NCBI GenBank assembly: GCA_043809265.1
Contig: JAZDDY010000128.1
Location: forward strand, 1-19,403
Direction: 5' to 3'
From: JAPLVS01 sp043809265
Lineage (GTDB): Archaea; Iainarchaeota; Iainarchaeia; Iainarchaeales; DTGL01
Length of the DNA stretch: 19,403 nucleotides
This document shows positions 7,384 to 15,009 of this stretch, piece after piece (position 1 is the first letter of the stretch; each line of letters opens with the position of its first letter). Below the pieces are notes generated by a model. It did no database searches. It had not been told where the DNA came from and worked only from the letters and a program-made list of their open reading frames with translations. Both the position numbers and the translations under genes were made by a program.

Positions 7384-8268
7384 ATGGCGTTAACGGTCTA
7401 CGAGGATCTTTTCATCGGGGGGCAGTGCAACAACAACTGCAAAAACTGCCCGGCCGGGGGGGAACGAACCTTCAAATCCTTCAGCGAAATACTGGGAGAA
7501 ATTGAAAAAATCAAAACAGAAAACGTGTGCATTTGCGGCGGCGAGCCCACACTGCACCCCAAAATAATCAAAATAATAAAAACTTTAAGGCAAAGGGGCG
7601 CTACAAGAATAAAACTAAAAACAAACGGAAGGATGTTTTGCTACCCGGCCTTCCTCAAAAAAATTCTTTTGGCGGAAGCCTTCGTGCTCGACATAAAGCT
7701 TTTTTCATCAGAGGACGGGACGCAGAATTCGATGAGCCGTTCCGATTCTGCAAGGCAAGTTAAAACGGCGCTATGGAACATCGGAAAGCTCAAATACAGC
7801 TTATGCCCCAAAGTGAGGGAAACAATCCCGAGAAAAAAAATTTTAGCCCTCCCGATCGTTATTGTGCGGATTCCCGTGATGGCCGAAAACCTTCATTCGC
7901 TTGCAAAAACAGTGGAATTCGCATCAAAAAACGAGATTGAAAGAATAATCCTCGACTTTCGTTCGTTCGACGGCGATTTCCAGAAAACAAGGAGGGTTTT
8001 AGAGGGCGCCTGCGGGAAGGCAATCCAAAACGGCGTGTGGATCCTACTCGAAAGCATCCCGCTGTGTTTGGCCAGCGGGCTTGAAGAACATATCCCCGAC
8101 ATATACTCGGCGCAGTTGGAGGGCAGCAAAAAGCCAGCATGCAAAAATTGCGTTTTCTGGAAGATGTGCAACGGCGTTCCAGAAAATCCGCACATTGAAA
8201 AGGAAATAAAGCCTGTCACAAAAAACCGCCGGTTCTGGGAGATAGCCGAAATGGCAAGAGTGGTATAA
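7384..8268 (+). CDS. Short radical SAM protein (paralog 2)
   Basis: The 294-residue product starts at ATG 7384, right after the upstream stop; a longer in-frame start at 7342 would overlap the previous gene. The cluster motif is C15-x3-C19-x2-C22 (CNNNCKNC), and GGEPTLHP follows at about residue 55. The C-terminal auxiliary motif is IPLCLASGLEEH plus CKNCVFWKMCNG. It lacks the GSFE and SIH signatures of paralogs 1, 4 and 8 and is a more divergent member of the same expansion. The stop abuts the ATG of the next gene, so all are presumably on one transcript. Confidence 0.8.
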   Translation: MALTVYEDLFIGGQCNNNCKNCPAGGERTFKSFSEILGEIEKIKTENVCICGGEPTLHPKIIKIIKTLRQRGATRIKLKTNGRMFCYPAFLKKILLAEAFVLDIKLFSSEDGTQNSMSRSDSARQVKTALWNIGKLKYSLCPKVRETIPRKKILALPIVIVRIPVMAENLHSLAKTVEFASKNEIERIILDFRSFDGDFQKTRRVLEGACGKAIQNGVWILLESIPLCLASGLEEHIPDIYSAQLEGSKKPACKNCVFWKMCNGVPENPHIEKEIKPVTKNRRFWEIAEMARVV

Positions 8269-9570
8269 ATGAAAAAGGTTTTATTGCTCTCAATCGATTT
8301 GCAGGAATCGTTTGAAAGCCCGGCAATTTACTGCTTGAAGGCATACGCGCTGAAGTTCAAGGAAATCAATAAAAGCTTCAAAATAATCGCCAGGCACGCC
8401 GCCTGCCAAAAATTCAACCTAAAAAAAGAAATAGAATTCATAAAAAAAGCCAAACCGGCCGCATTATGCATCTCCTGCTACACTTGGAACATAAAGGCGG
8501 CCGAGGCAATCGCAAGAGAAACAAAAAAAGCGCTTCCGGAAACGAAAATAGTCATCGGGGGCCCTGAAAGCAGTGCAGAAATCATGAAAAGGAACCAAGC
8601 AATGGATGTAGCAATACTTGGCGAAGGCGAAAGAAAGTTCTATGAACTTCTCAGGTGGCTTGACGGCAAAAAAAAGATCTCTGAAATAAAGGGGGCTGCC
8701 TACAGGGAAAAAGGAAAACTCAAAGAAACAAAAAGCAAAGGAAGGGAAGTGAAACTAAGCGAACTTCCCTCTCCGTACTTAACTGGAATTTGTCAGCCGA
8801 GGGAAACCATACACATAGAGTTTGACCGGGGGTGCCCGTTTGGGTGCACTTTCTGCAACTTCGGCAAAAACGAAAAACTGGAGTACTTTCCAATGGAAAG
8901 AATCAAGAAAGAAATCGATTATGCGGCAGAAAACGGCTTGGAAATAATGCTCAACACCGCCACCTCAAACCTAAACATCAACGAGGAACGAACCATCGAA
9001 ATATTCAGATATCTCAGCAAACTGGAAAAAAAGAAAAAAGCAAGGTATTGCATCCACGCGCATTTCAGCCATGCGCTTCCTTATGAAAAAACCATCAAGG
9101 CGGCAAAAGAGATGGAAATAAAAATCAGCCCCCATATAGGGATACAAACAATAAGTGAAAAAACATCAAAAAATGTAAATCGCCGCCTAGACATCGGAAG
9201 ACTGAAAAAAATGCTGGAACTCTTAAGAGTCAACGGCATGGGCTTCCACCTGTATCTGATGACCGGCCTCCCGGGGGACAACTTCTTCACATTTGCCAGG
9301 GGGCTGAAGTTCGCAATTGACGAAGGAAGCACGGGGATTGACGTGAACCACACGTTGGTCTTGAACAACACACAGATGAAAAAAGACGCAAAAAAATTCA
9401 AAATAAAATACGCAAAAAAAGGATTTCCGCTGGTGATAAGCAACTTTTCTTTCAGCGAAGAAGAACTGAAAAAGGCAGACGCGATGGCGGATTCTGAAAA
9501 GCTGGAATGGCACTCAAATGCGAACTGGATGAAAAAAACGTGGCAAGAACACGTAAAAAACTGGGCGTGA
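8269..9570 (+). CDS. B12-binding-domain radical SAM protein
   Basis: The 433-residue protein has an N-terminal Rossmann domain of the cobalamin-binding type (residues 1 to about 150: VLLLSIDLQESFESPAIYCL, ALCISCYTWNIKAA, KIVIGGPESS, ILGEGERKFYELL). A radical SAM barrel follows, with C189-x3-C193-x2-C196 (CPFGCTFC). The DxHxxG histidine motif is absent, as in many class B members, so any cobalamin would bind without a protein ligand. Such enzymes often methylate unactivated carbon or phosphorus centres, or rearrange rings. Other motifs include PHIGIQTIS and LYLMTGLPGD. The ATG immediately follows the upstream stop. Its place in the operon suggests C-methylation of the peptide product. Confidence 0.8.
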   Translation: MKKVLLLSIDLQESFESPAIYCLKAYALKFKEINKSFKIIARHAACQKFNLKKEIEFIKKAKPAALCISCYTWNIKAAEAIARETKKALPETKIVIGGPESSAEIMKRNQAMDVAILGEGERKFYELLRWLDGKKKISEIKGAAYREKGKLKETKSKGREVKLSELPSPYLTGICQPRETIHIEFDRGCPFGCTFCNFGKNEKLEYFPMERIKKEIDYAAENGLEIMLNTATSNLNINEERTIEIFRYLSKLEKKKKARYCIHAHFSHALPYEKTIKAAKEMEIKISPHIGIQTISEKTSKNVNRRLDIGRLKKMLELLRVNGMGFHLYLMTGLPGDNFFTFARGLKFAIDEGSTGIDVNHTLVLNNTQMKKDAKKFKIKYAKKGFPLVISNFSFSEEELKKADAMADSEKLEWHSNANWMKKTWQEHVKNWA

Positions 9571-9575
9571 ACCCG

Positions 9576-10181
9576 ATGAAAAAAAGAATAACCGTGGTTG
9601 TGAAATCGAACGATTGCAAAAATCTTCCAGAAAAAGTTTGCGAAATTGCGGAAAAATCCGCAACAATAGAAATCGTTTTCGCTCTCCCGAAAGGGAGGGC
9701 AACGCTTATTTCGCAAACACCCCAGCCCATAAAAGAAGCCGCGGACAATTGTCTCCTTAACGGCGCTATCCCGGTTATAAAAAATGTCCCGCACTGCTTC
9801 ATGGCCGGTTACTGGCGGTATCTTGAAGACGGCCGGGGGAAAAAAACCAAAACAGAAAAATGCAAAAAGTGCTGCAAGTCAGACAAATGCCCCGGCATTT
9901 TGGAGGGATATGTGAAAAAATTCGGGGACAGCGAAATCGTTCCGGTAAGCGGAATGCTGGTGGTTACTGACAATGAACGCTGCATGATTTTAATACTGCG
10001 AAAAGCTAACAGGGCCACAACAAAGAAACTGCTGGAGCTGAAAGCCTCGAAAGAATTCAGCGATATCTGCGCCCACTGCGTTGGAAGCGACGATGTCATG
10101 CTGACAGGCGAAAAATTGCTTGAAAAAGGCATCATCAAAAGGGAACTCGGAAAAAACGGCTATGTGTGGTGGCTGGCATGA
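9576..10181 (+). CDS. Stand-alone rSAM C-terminal half / auxiliary-cluster protein
   Basis: The 201-residue product starts at ATG 9576; an in-frame start at 9507 would overlap the previous gene by 64 bases. No CX3CX2C motif is present. Residues 60-135 match the C-terminal part of the neighbouring short radical SAM enzymes: VPHCFMAG, then CKKCCKSDKC, a conserved Gly and Tyr, and GDSEIVPV. The four-Cys auxiliary arrangement is therefore kept without the catalytic half. A further domain of about 75 residues follows, carrying CAHC and ending in YVWW. It may be a scaffold, substrate-binding or electron-transfer partner, or a truncated paralog that gained a new tail. It is followed by an ATGA overlap with the desulfurase gene. 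Confidence 0.65.
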   Translation: MKKRITVVVKSNDCKNLPEKVCEIAEKSATIEIVFALPKGRATLISQTPQPIKEAADNCLLNGAIPVIKNVPHCFMAGYWRYLEDGRGKKTKTEKCKKCCKSDKCPGILEGYVKKFGDSEIVPVSGMLVVTDNERCMILILRKANRATTKKLLELKASKEFSDICAHCVGSDDVMLTGEKLLEKGIIKRELGKNGYVWWLA

Positions 10182-11434
10182 AATGGGGCAAGGTCAGGGG
10201 GGATTTCCCCCTGCTTGGAAAAAAAATCAAAGGCAAAAGGATAATTTACTTCGATAATGCCTGCAACACACTGAGGCCCAGGCAAGTCATAGATTCCATA
10301 ACGGATTACCATTCCCGGCTTTCTTCCTGCGCAGGAAAAAGGTCGTCGCATGCGCTGAGCAAGGAAACAGAGGAAAAGTGCATCCAGGCAAGGGAAAAAA
10401 CAGAGCGGTTCATAAACTCCGCCGACAACGGCAAAATAATGTGGACCAAAAACACCACTGAAGCAGTGAACCTTGTGGCGAATTCGCTTGAAATAGGCAA
10501 AGGCAAAAATGTCGTGTGCAGTGTCCTGGACCACCACAGCCTCTCGCTGCCGTTCCATAAAAAAAGCCAAAAGGAAGGGCTTGAATTAAGGGTTGTCGAG
10601 TGCAGCAGGGACGGCCTCTTTGAAACAGAAGCCTGGGAAAAAGCGATCGACAGGAACACAAGGGCCGTGCTCCTGACGCATGCCTCGAATGTGACAGGCT
10701 CAATACTTCAGGCCGAAGAGATAATCAAAATAGCCCATGAAAGCAAAGCCATTGCACTGCTCGATTGTGCGCAGTCCGCACCGCATCTCCAGTTGGATAT
10801 GAAAAAACTGGACTGCGATTTTGCGTGCTTTTCAATGCACAAAATGCTCGGACCTGGCGGAATGGGCGTGCTCTTTGCGAAAAACAGCGCTTTGGAGGGA
10901 TTGGGCGAATTCATGGTCGGAGGCGACACCGTAAGGAATGTGAAATATGCAAAGGGCAGGATTATGCCGGAATACCTGCCAGCCCCAAAAAAGTTCGAGG
11001 CCGGCCTGCAGGATTATGCCGGAATCATCGGCTCAGGGAGTGCGATAGAATACCTTGCATCAATCGGGATGGAAAAAATCAGGGAAAGGGATGAAGAACT
11101 TTCAAAAATATTCCTTGAAAAAACTGCCGAAACCGATGGAATCGAACTGATTGGCCCGAAAAATCCGGAAAAAAGGCTTGCAACCTTTTCTTTTATATTG
11201 AAAAGCTGCGTTTCCCCGAAAGACCTGGCTGAATTCATGGATACCGAACTTAAAGGCAGCGTTATCTGCATCCAGGCCGGAACGCATTGCGCAAACCCGT
11301 TCCATTACTTTATAGGCATCGACCCTGAAAAAGGCGAAGGCACTACAAGGGCATCGCTTTATTTCTACAACACAAAAGAGGAAATCGGCGCATTCTTTGA
11401 AGCGCTGGGATTGTTTTTGGAAAAAACAGGCTGA
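10178..11434 (+). CDS. Cysteine desulfurase, class V aminotransferase fold (SufS-like)
   Basis: The 418-residue PLP enzyme starts at ATG 10178, overlapping the upstream stop as ATGA. It has the family landmarks: YFDNACNTLRPRQV near the N-terminus, a WTKNTTEAVNLVA segment, an SVLDHHSLSLPF histidine region, ALLDCAQSAPH with the pyridinium Asp, and the PLP lysine K222 in FSMHKMLGPGGMG. The catalytic cysteine is C371 in AGTHCANP. These positions match the SufS group, which moves sulfur from cysteine as a persulfide. In this operon it could supply sulfide for the many 4Fe-4S enzymes, or sulfur to the YcaO enzyme for thioamide formation. No SufE/SufU partner is visible. A C-S lyase or selenocysteine lyase role remains possible. 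Confidence 0.85.
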   Translation: MKWGKVRGDFPLLGKKIKGKRIIYFDNACNTLRPRQVIDSITDYHSRLSSCAGKRSSHALSKETEEKCIQAREKTERFINSADNGKIMWTKNTTEAVNLVANSLEIGKGKNVVCSVLDHHSLSLPFHKKSQKEGLELRVVECSRDGLFETEAWEKAIDRNTRAVLLTHASNVTGSILQAEEIIKIAHESKAIALLDCAQSAPHLQLDMKKLDCDFACFSMHKMLGPGGMGVLFAKNSALEGLGEFMVGGDTVRNVKYAKGRIMPEYLPAPKKFEAGLQDYAGIIGSGSAIEYLASIGMEKIRERDEELSKIFLEKTAETDGIELIGPKNPEKRLATFSFILKSCVSPKDLAEFMDTELKGSVICIQAGTHCANPFHYFIGIDPEKGEGTTRASLYFYNTKEEIGAFFEALGLFLEKTG

Positions 11435-11442
11435 GTGTCTTG

Positions 11443-12354
11443 ATGGGTGAGGGCATTGCATTGTATGAGATTCTGACCGGATTCTCGTGCAACTGCAATT
11501 GCAAGTTTTGTTCTTTGGATTTCGAGAAGCGGGCATTCAACAAGACCTCAAAAGAGATAACCGCAGACATAATCAAAGCAAAAGGATTGGGAGTCGAAAT
11601 CCTGGGATTCACTGGCGGGGAGCCAACAATCAGGAAAGATATCATCGGTTTGGTGAAATTTGCAAAAAAAAGCGGTTTCAGGACCGTGAGAATGCAGACA
11701 AACGGAATGATGCTTGCGAACAAAAAATTCGCTGAAAAAATAGTCGGCGCCGGGGCGAACTATTTCAAGGTTTCAATCCATGCGCACCGCGCAGACATCC
11801 AAGACAGCCTGACGCAGGCAAAGGGCAGTTTTGAAAAAGCAGTAAAGGGAATCAAAAACATAAAGGCACTTGGCAGGACTGTCGAGGCAAATTTTGTCAT
11901 CAACAGGAAAAACTACGTTTTCCTGCCCCAGACCGTGGCGTTCCTCATGGGGTTGGGCGTCTCACAGTTTGTCATAATTTTCCCGAGCTATTTGGGGAAT
12001 GCAAAAAAATTCTCAGGGGAAATCGGCGTGAGGCTGAGCGAGGCAGCGCCATATGTGAAGGAAGCACTGGACATCATTGAAAGCTATGGCCTGGACAAAG
12101 GCGTCGTGGTTTCGATTCCGCCCTGCTTTTTGCCGGGCTATGAAAAAAACGCGCTTGCAGGCGCCGGCTCTTTCAGGACAATTGTTTCGGGGCCGAATTT
12201 TGAGGCAAACCTGGATTCAAAAATAAAATCTGAGAAAACAAAATGCGGGAAATGCAGGCACTGCCTTTACAGGCAAGAATGCGACGGCATAAGGCGCGAT
12301 TATGCCGCACTATTCGGATTCAAAGAAATCAAGCCGGTTAAGGGCAAAAAATGA
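11443..12354 (+). CDS. Short radical SAM peptide-modifying enzyme (paralog 4)
   Basis: The 303-residue product is closest to the protein at 6417. It has C16-x3-C20-x2-C23 (CNCNCKFC), TGGEPTIRKD, the MQTNGMM strand, SIHAHRADIQDSLTQAKGSF, and the C-terminal set IPPCFLPGYE plus CGKCRHCLYRQECDG, ending FKEIKPV. The first ATG is 11443, three bases after a possible TTG at 11440. It is the last gene of the long plus-strand run and faces the next rSAM gene tail to tail across 21 bp. It is an auxiliary-cluster radical SAM enzyme; the substrate is unknown. Confidence 0.85.
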   Translation: MGEGIALYEILTGFSCNCNCKFCSLDFEKRAFNKTSKEITADIIKAKGLGVEILGFTGGEPTIRKDIIGLVKFAKKSGFRTVRMQTNGMMLANKKFAEKIVGAGANYFKVSIHAHRADIQDSLTQAKGSFEKAVKGIKNIKALGRTVEANFVINRKNYVFLPQTVAFLMGLGVSQFVIIFPSYLGNAKKFSGEIGVRLSEAAPYVKEALDIIESYGLDKGVVVSIPPCFLPGYEKNALAGAGSFRTIVSGPNFEANLDSKIKSEKTKCGKCRHCLYRQECDGIRRDYAALFGFKEIKPVKGKK

Positions 12355-12375
12355 AGCACGGCTTCTGCAGGAAAA

Positions 12376-13245
12376 TCATTTGGCTTTGGCCAGAAATTCT
12401 TTTGGGGAAATGCCTGAAGGCGCCAATTGCCCTTCGCCGTGCAATGCAAGATAGCCTTTTCTCACGCCAAGGCATATTTTCCCGATGGAGCACTTTCCGC
12501 ACTTCTTTCCTTTTTCCTTTGCGGCATGCAGCCTCTCGGCCCGGCCCTTTTTGATTTTAAGCAAGTCCACCGAACACTTCTCAAAGCCCTGTAGGTGGCA
12601 TAGGGGAACGCCGTCTACAAGGGCAGTTATGCCCCTGCTTTTGCAGTATTTTAAGGCGCTCGCAAGGCCTTTGTCAAAACTCCCAAGCGGCGGCACAAGC
12701 CACTGGTTTTCCCTCGCCAGCCCTTCAATCTTGACCGTATTGAATTCAAGGATTTTTATGCCTGGAAAATTCTTTGCAACGAATTTTGCATAGCCGGACA
12801 GGCCGTCCTTGTTAAGGCTGCAGATTACAAGCGTTATCCTTACATTCGCGCCTGCCGCAAGCAGGTTTTTTATGCCCTGTACCCTTTTGCCGAAGAAGCC
12901 CTTTGCCCTTGTTATGCGGTCGCAGATGCTTTCAATGTGCGACGGCAAAGCGATATTGAAGATTGTCACTCCCGCATCAACGAGTTTTTTTGCTGTTTCA
13001 GGGTAAAAAAAAAGCGTTCCATTGGACTGCAGTTCGATTTCATTCACGCCCTGCTTTGAGGCAAGTTTCACAAGCTTTGGCAGGTCTGTTCTGAGCAAGG
13101 GTTCGCCGCCTGAAAGCACTATTTGGTCCTTTTCGGCCATTATCTGCCTTTCAATCATTTTGTCGTTTGGGGCATCGGCATAAAATGAGCTGCAGTAAAG
13201 GCAGGCCTGGTTGCATTCCCTGTTGACCTGCACAATGCAAGACAT
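12376..13245 (-). CDS. Short radical SAM protein (paralog 5)
   Basis: The 289-residue protein has C11-x3-C15-x2-C18 (CNQACLYC), SGGEPLLRTD, QSNGTLFFYP and NIALPSHIESICDRIT. The last occupies the place of the SIH substrate-side segment in paralogs 1, 4 and 8. The auxiliary motif is VPLCHLQGFE plus CGKCSIGKICLG. The C-terminus extends slightly as a Lys/Ala helix. It is transcribed alone on the minus strand, head to head with the Cys-rich membrane peptide gene and sharing its promoter gap. That pairing suggests, without proving, that the peptide is its substrate. Confidence 0.8.
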   Translation of the reverse strand: MSCIVQVNRECNQACLYCSSFYADAPNDKMIERQIMAEKDQIVLSGGEPLLRTDLPKLVKLASKQGVNEIELQSNGTLFFYPETAKKLVDAGVTIFNIALPSHIESICDRITRAKGFFGKRVQGIKNLLAAGANVRITLVICSLNKDGLSGYAKFVAKNFPGIKILEFNTVKIEGLARENQWLVPPLGSFDKGLASALKYCKSRGITALVDGVPLCHLQGFEKCSVDLLKIKKGRAERLHAAKEKGKKCGKCSIGKICLGVRKGYLALHGEGQLAPSGISPKEFLAKAK

Positions 13246-13262
13246 ACAAAATGCTTCCTGTG

Positions 13263-13280
13263 ATAAAAATAAAAACTCTT
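13263..13280. promoter_or_regulatory. Shared divergent A/T-rich promoter region
   Basis: The 58-bp gap between divergent starts (13245 minus, 13304 plus) holds one A/T-rich block (ataaaaataaaaactctta). It can serve as a TATA region about 25-35 bp from either start codon. Both transcripts would then be nearly leaderless. Confidence 0.4.
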
Positions 13281-13303
13281 AATCCCCACTAATATCGGTT
13301 TAA

Positions 13304-13624
13304 ATGAAGCTGGACAAAGAAGCTATCCTGGTAATCGCTGTTTATGCGGTGTCCGTTCTGGTTGTCGCGGGTTATTACTTGCCGAAACTCATTCAAACGG
13401 AAGGGCCGCGGTTTCACGACCTGGCAGTAACCGAAGAGCCGGTGCCTTCCGTGGACAGGGCCTGCGAAATCGACCAAGGCTGCAGTGCTACCTGCTGCGG
13501 CTGCAGGAATAACCAATACCAAGGCGACTGTGCCTTGACCTGCGATCAATCCAAACTGAACGCCTGTGTTTGCTACAAGGGTTATTGCACGGCAACAAGA
13601 ATGCCACTGCAAAAAACAGTTTAA
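13304..13624 (+). CDS. Small membrane-anchored Cys-rich protein
   Basis: The 106-residue protein has a short charged N-terminus and one hydrophobic helix at about residues 8-27 (ILVIAVYAVSVLVVAGYYL). The outer domain carries ten cysteines between about residues 54 and 96 (ACEIDQGCSATCCGC, then DCALTCDQ, then ACVCYKGYC). The pattern suggests a disulfide-knotted extracellular domain. No known family is recognised. It lies between a radical SAM gene and hxsC, so it may be a second modified substrate or an anchor for the product. It could equally be an unrelated small surface protein, of which DPANN-type genomes carry many. Confidence 0.7.
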   Translation: MKLDKEAILVIAVYAVSVLVVAGYYLPKLIQTEGPRFHDLAVTEEPVPSVDRACEIDQGCSATCCGCRNNQYQGDCALTCDQSKLNACVCYKGYCTATRMPLQKTV

Positions 13625-13690
13625 GGCAATTGCCTGCCTGGGTTTCGCTGAAAAGATATTTCTTTAACCCTTCGCCTCAAACAGTTTTTT

Positions 13691-14561
13691 ATGGAATGGC
13701 CCTTGACCTTTGCCTGCAACAACGAATGCATTTCCTGCATTTTTGATTTGCGCCAGACAAAAAACATCGGCACCCCGTTCTTAAAGGAAATAAAAAACGT
13801 CATTGATGGCGCCCCCGAAGGAGAAACCCTTTGCCTGACCGGCGGCGAGCCAACCCTGCGGAAGGATTTCATTGAAATCGCCAGATACGCCCTGGAAAAA
13901 AAGGCCGAACGAACTGCTTTTCATTGTCTCGAACGGAAGGCTGTTTTCAAAAAAAAGTTTTATTGAAAAATTCAAAAAACTCGGCTCGGAAAATTTGCGG
14001 GTCGGCATCCCCCTCTACAGCCACGACCCAAAAATACACGACCTCATCACGCAAAAAAAGGGAAGCTGGAGGGAAACAGTAAAAGGCATAGAAAATCTTG
14101 CCGAAAATGGCATAAACGTGGAATTGAGGGTTCTCGTGGAAGCTTTCAATTACAGGAGCCTTGGGGAAACAGCCGAATTCATCTCTAAACGCTTCGGGAA
14201 AATCGAACGGGTCGTGTTCATAAACCTGAAATATACCGGCAACGCATTCATCAACAGGAAAAAAGTATTCGTGAAATACCTGGATTCCGTAAAATTTGTG
14301 GAAAAGGCCGCCGGCACTTTAAGGGAAAACGGCTTTGAAGTGAAATTGTTCCATTTCCCGTTATGCGTCCTCAAAAGCGAATTTTGGGGCATGGCAGAAG
14401 GCATCACCAAAAACAAGACGGAATTGGCTTTTCCAAAACAATGCAGGGGCTGCAGCAGGAAAGAAGAGTGCCCGATGATCTGGAAAACCTACCTGACCAT
14501 TACGGGCAGCGGCGAATTCCAGTCGGTCGGGAAGGGCGGTTCCGCCAAAGCAAAAAAATAA
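13691..14561 (+). CDS. hxsC: HxsC-type radical SAM maturase, interrupted by a one-base shift at an A7 run
   Basis: Two frames together encode one protein. The first (from ATG 13691) gives C9-x3-C13-x2-C16 (CNNECISC) and TGGEPTLRKD. The second gives IVSNGRLF, RVGIPLYSHDPKIHDLITQ, the HxsC-like ELRVL strand, FPLCVLKS, and CRGCSRKEECP. They join at seven A residues (13896-13902). With six A residues the reading is continuous, LEKRPNELLFIVSNGR, giving a 289-residue protein. IPLYS followed by HD and the GSW(R)ET helix are features I associate with HxsC. It lacks the roughly 100-residue N-terminal region I recall from bacterial HxsC. It lies directly before hxsA. Causes may be a homopolymer error, real mutation, or slippage-dependent expression. 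Confidence 0.75.
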
Positions 14562-14564
14562 AAA
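14552..14564 (+). promoter_or_regulatory. TATA-like box of hxsA
   Basis: aaaaaataaaaag overlaps the end of hxsC and is centred about 28 bp before the hxsA ATG. A gggagg lies 15 bases before the ATG, too far to be a good ribosome-binding site. Separate, leaderless expression of the precursor is plausible. Confidence 0.35.
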
Positions 14565-14585
14565 GGGAGGCAGCCTATTACTATT

Positions 14586-14954
14586 ATGCAGAAAAAGGAA
14601 AGGAGTGCCTCAAAAATAAAGAGGGCCCTTCACTCTTTTTTGGTGGAAGAGAAAGGCGGCATTTCAAAGCACAAAATGATTTCGTTGGGTGCCTTCCTTG
14701 GCTCTATTTCCATCCTTAACATGATGCCTGAAGTGCAGGCAGCGCACTCCAACTCTTACAGTGTGACCTGGAATGCCGGCACAGTCACAGCACAGCACGC
14801 GCACCACGCATCGCACGCGTCACACGGGTCGCATGCATCACATGCATCGCACGCATCGCACGCATCACACGCATCGCATTCCTCGCACGGGTCTCATTCC
14901 TCTCACGGGTCGCACGCATCGCATATGTCCTGCGGCGCATACGAAACGGAATAA
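14586..14954 (+). CDS. hxsA: His-Xaa-Ser repeat precursor peptide
   Basis: The 122-residue peptide has a basic leader (1-30), then a hydrophobic stretch (31-48) ending EVQAA like a signal-peptide cleavage site. A Ser/Tyr/Thr-rich spacer (HSNSYSVTWNAGTVTAQ) follows, then 14 consecutive HxS triplets at residues 74-115. The Xaa series is A,A,G,A,A,A,A,A,S,G,S,G,A,M. A single Cys116 and GAYETE end the protein. The tail is the defining mark of HxsA, the presumed substrate of HxsB and HxsC. It lies between hxsC and a SPASM radical SAM gene. The actual modification is unknown; His-Ser crosslinks, Ser oxidation, or YcaO action on Ser/Cys116 are inferences. The signal-like segment suggests export before or after cutting. 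Confidence 0.9.
   Translation: MQKKERSASKIKRALHSFLVEEKGGISKHKMISLGAFLGSISILNMMPEVQAAHSNSYSVTWNAGTVTAQHAHHASHASHGSHASHASHASHASHASHSSHGSHSSHGSHASHMSCGAYETE
14805..14930 (+). repeat. Fourteen 9-bp His-Xaa-Ser codon repeats
   Basis: Fourteen units of the form ca(c/t)-NNN-tc(N) encode the HxS tract. Codons for the same amino acids vary between units (tcg, tca, tct, tcc for Ser), so selection appears to act on the peptide rather than on an identical DNA unit. Confidence 0.9.
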
Positions 14955-15009
14955 AAACAGCCTCTTCTTTGATGGAAAAGAATTTATCCATTCAACCCCC
15001 AATAAGTGT

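Noticed and set aside
9081..9794. 237-codon minus-strand ORF
   Set aside because: It is antisense to the B12-rSAM gene and its neighbour, which have recognisable domains; Phe/Ser-rich antisense composition.
12351..12554. 67-codon plus-strand ORF after rSAM paralog 4
   Set aside because: It is antisense to the C-terminal coding region of the minus-strand radical SAM gene at 12376-13245, with no independent support.
13624..13633. Palindrome ggcaattgcc after the Cys-rich peptide gene as a terminator or operator
   Set aside because: Only 10 bp with no loop and no T-rich tract after it; too short to support.
13872..14561. Separate gene starting at a TTG in the second frame of hxsC
   Set aside because: It lacks the radical SAM cluster motif, and the upstream frame supplies exactly the missing N-terminal part. 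A single frameshifted gene explains both.
14805..14930. Short regular repeats that could be taken for a CRISPR array or minisatellite
   Set aside because: The unit is 9 bp with no spacers and lies in frame, encoding HxS triplets with varied codons.
14773..15009. In-frame upstream extension of the SPASM radical SAM gene through the hxsA repeat (reads HRTRHTGR-type sequence)
   Set aside because: It is the +1 reading of the HxS tract, gives basic low-complexity sequence, and overlaps a clear precursor gene. ATG 15010 is the better start.
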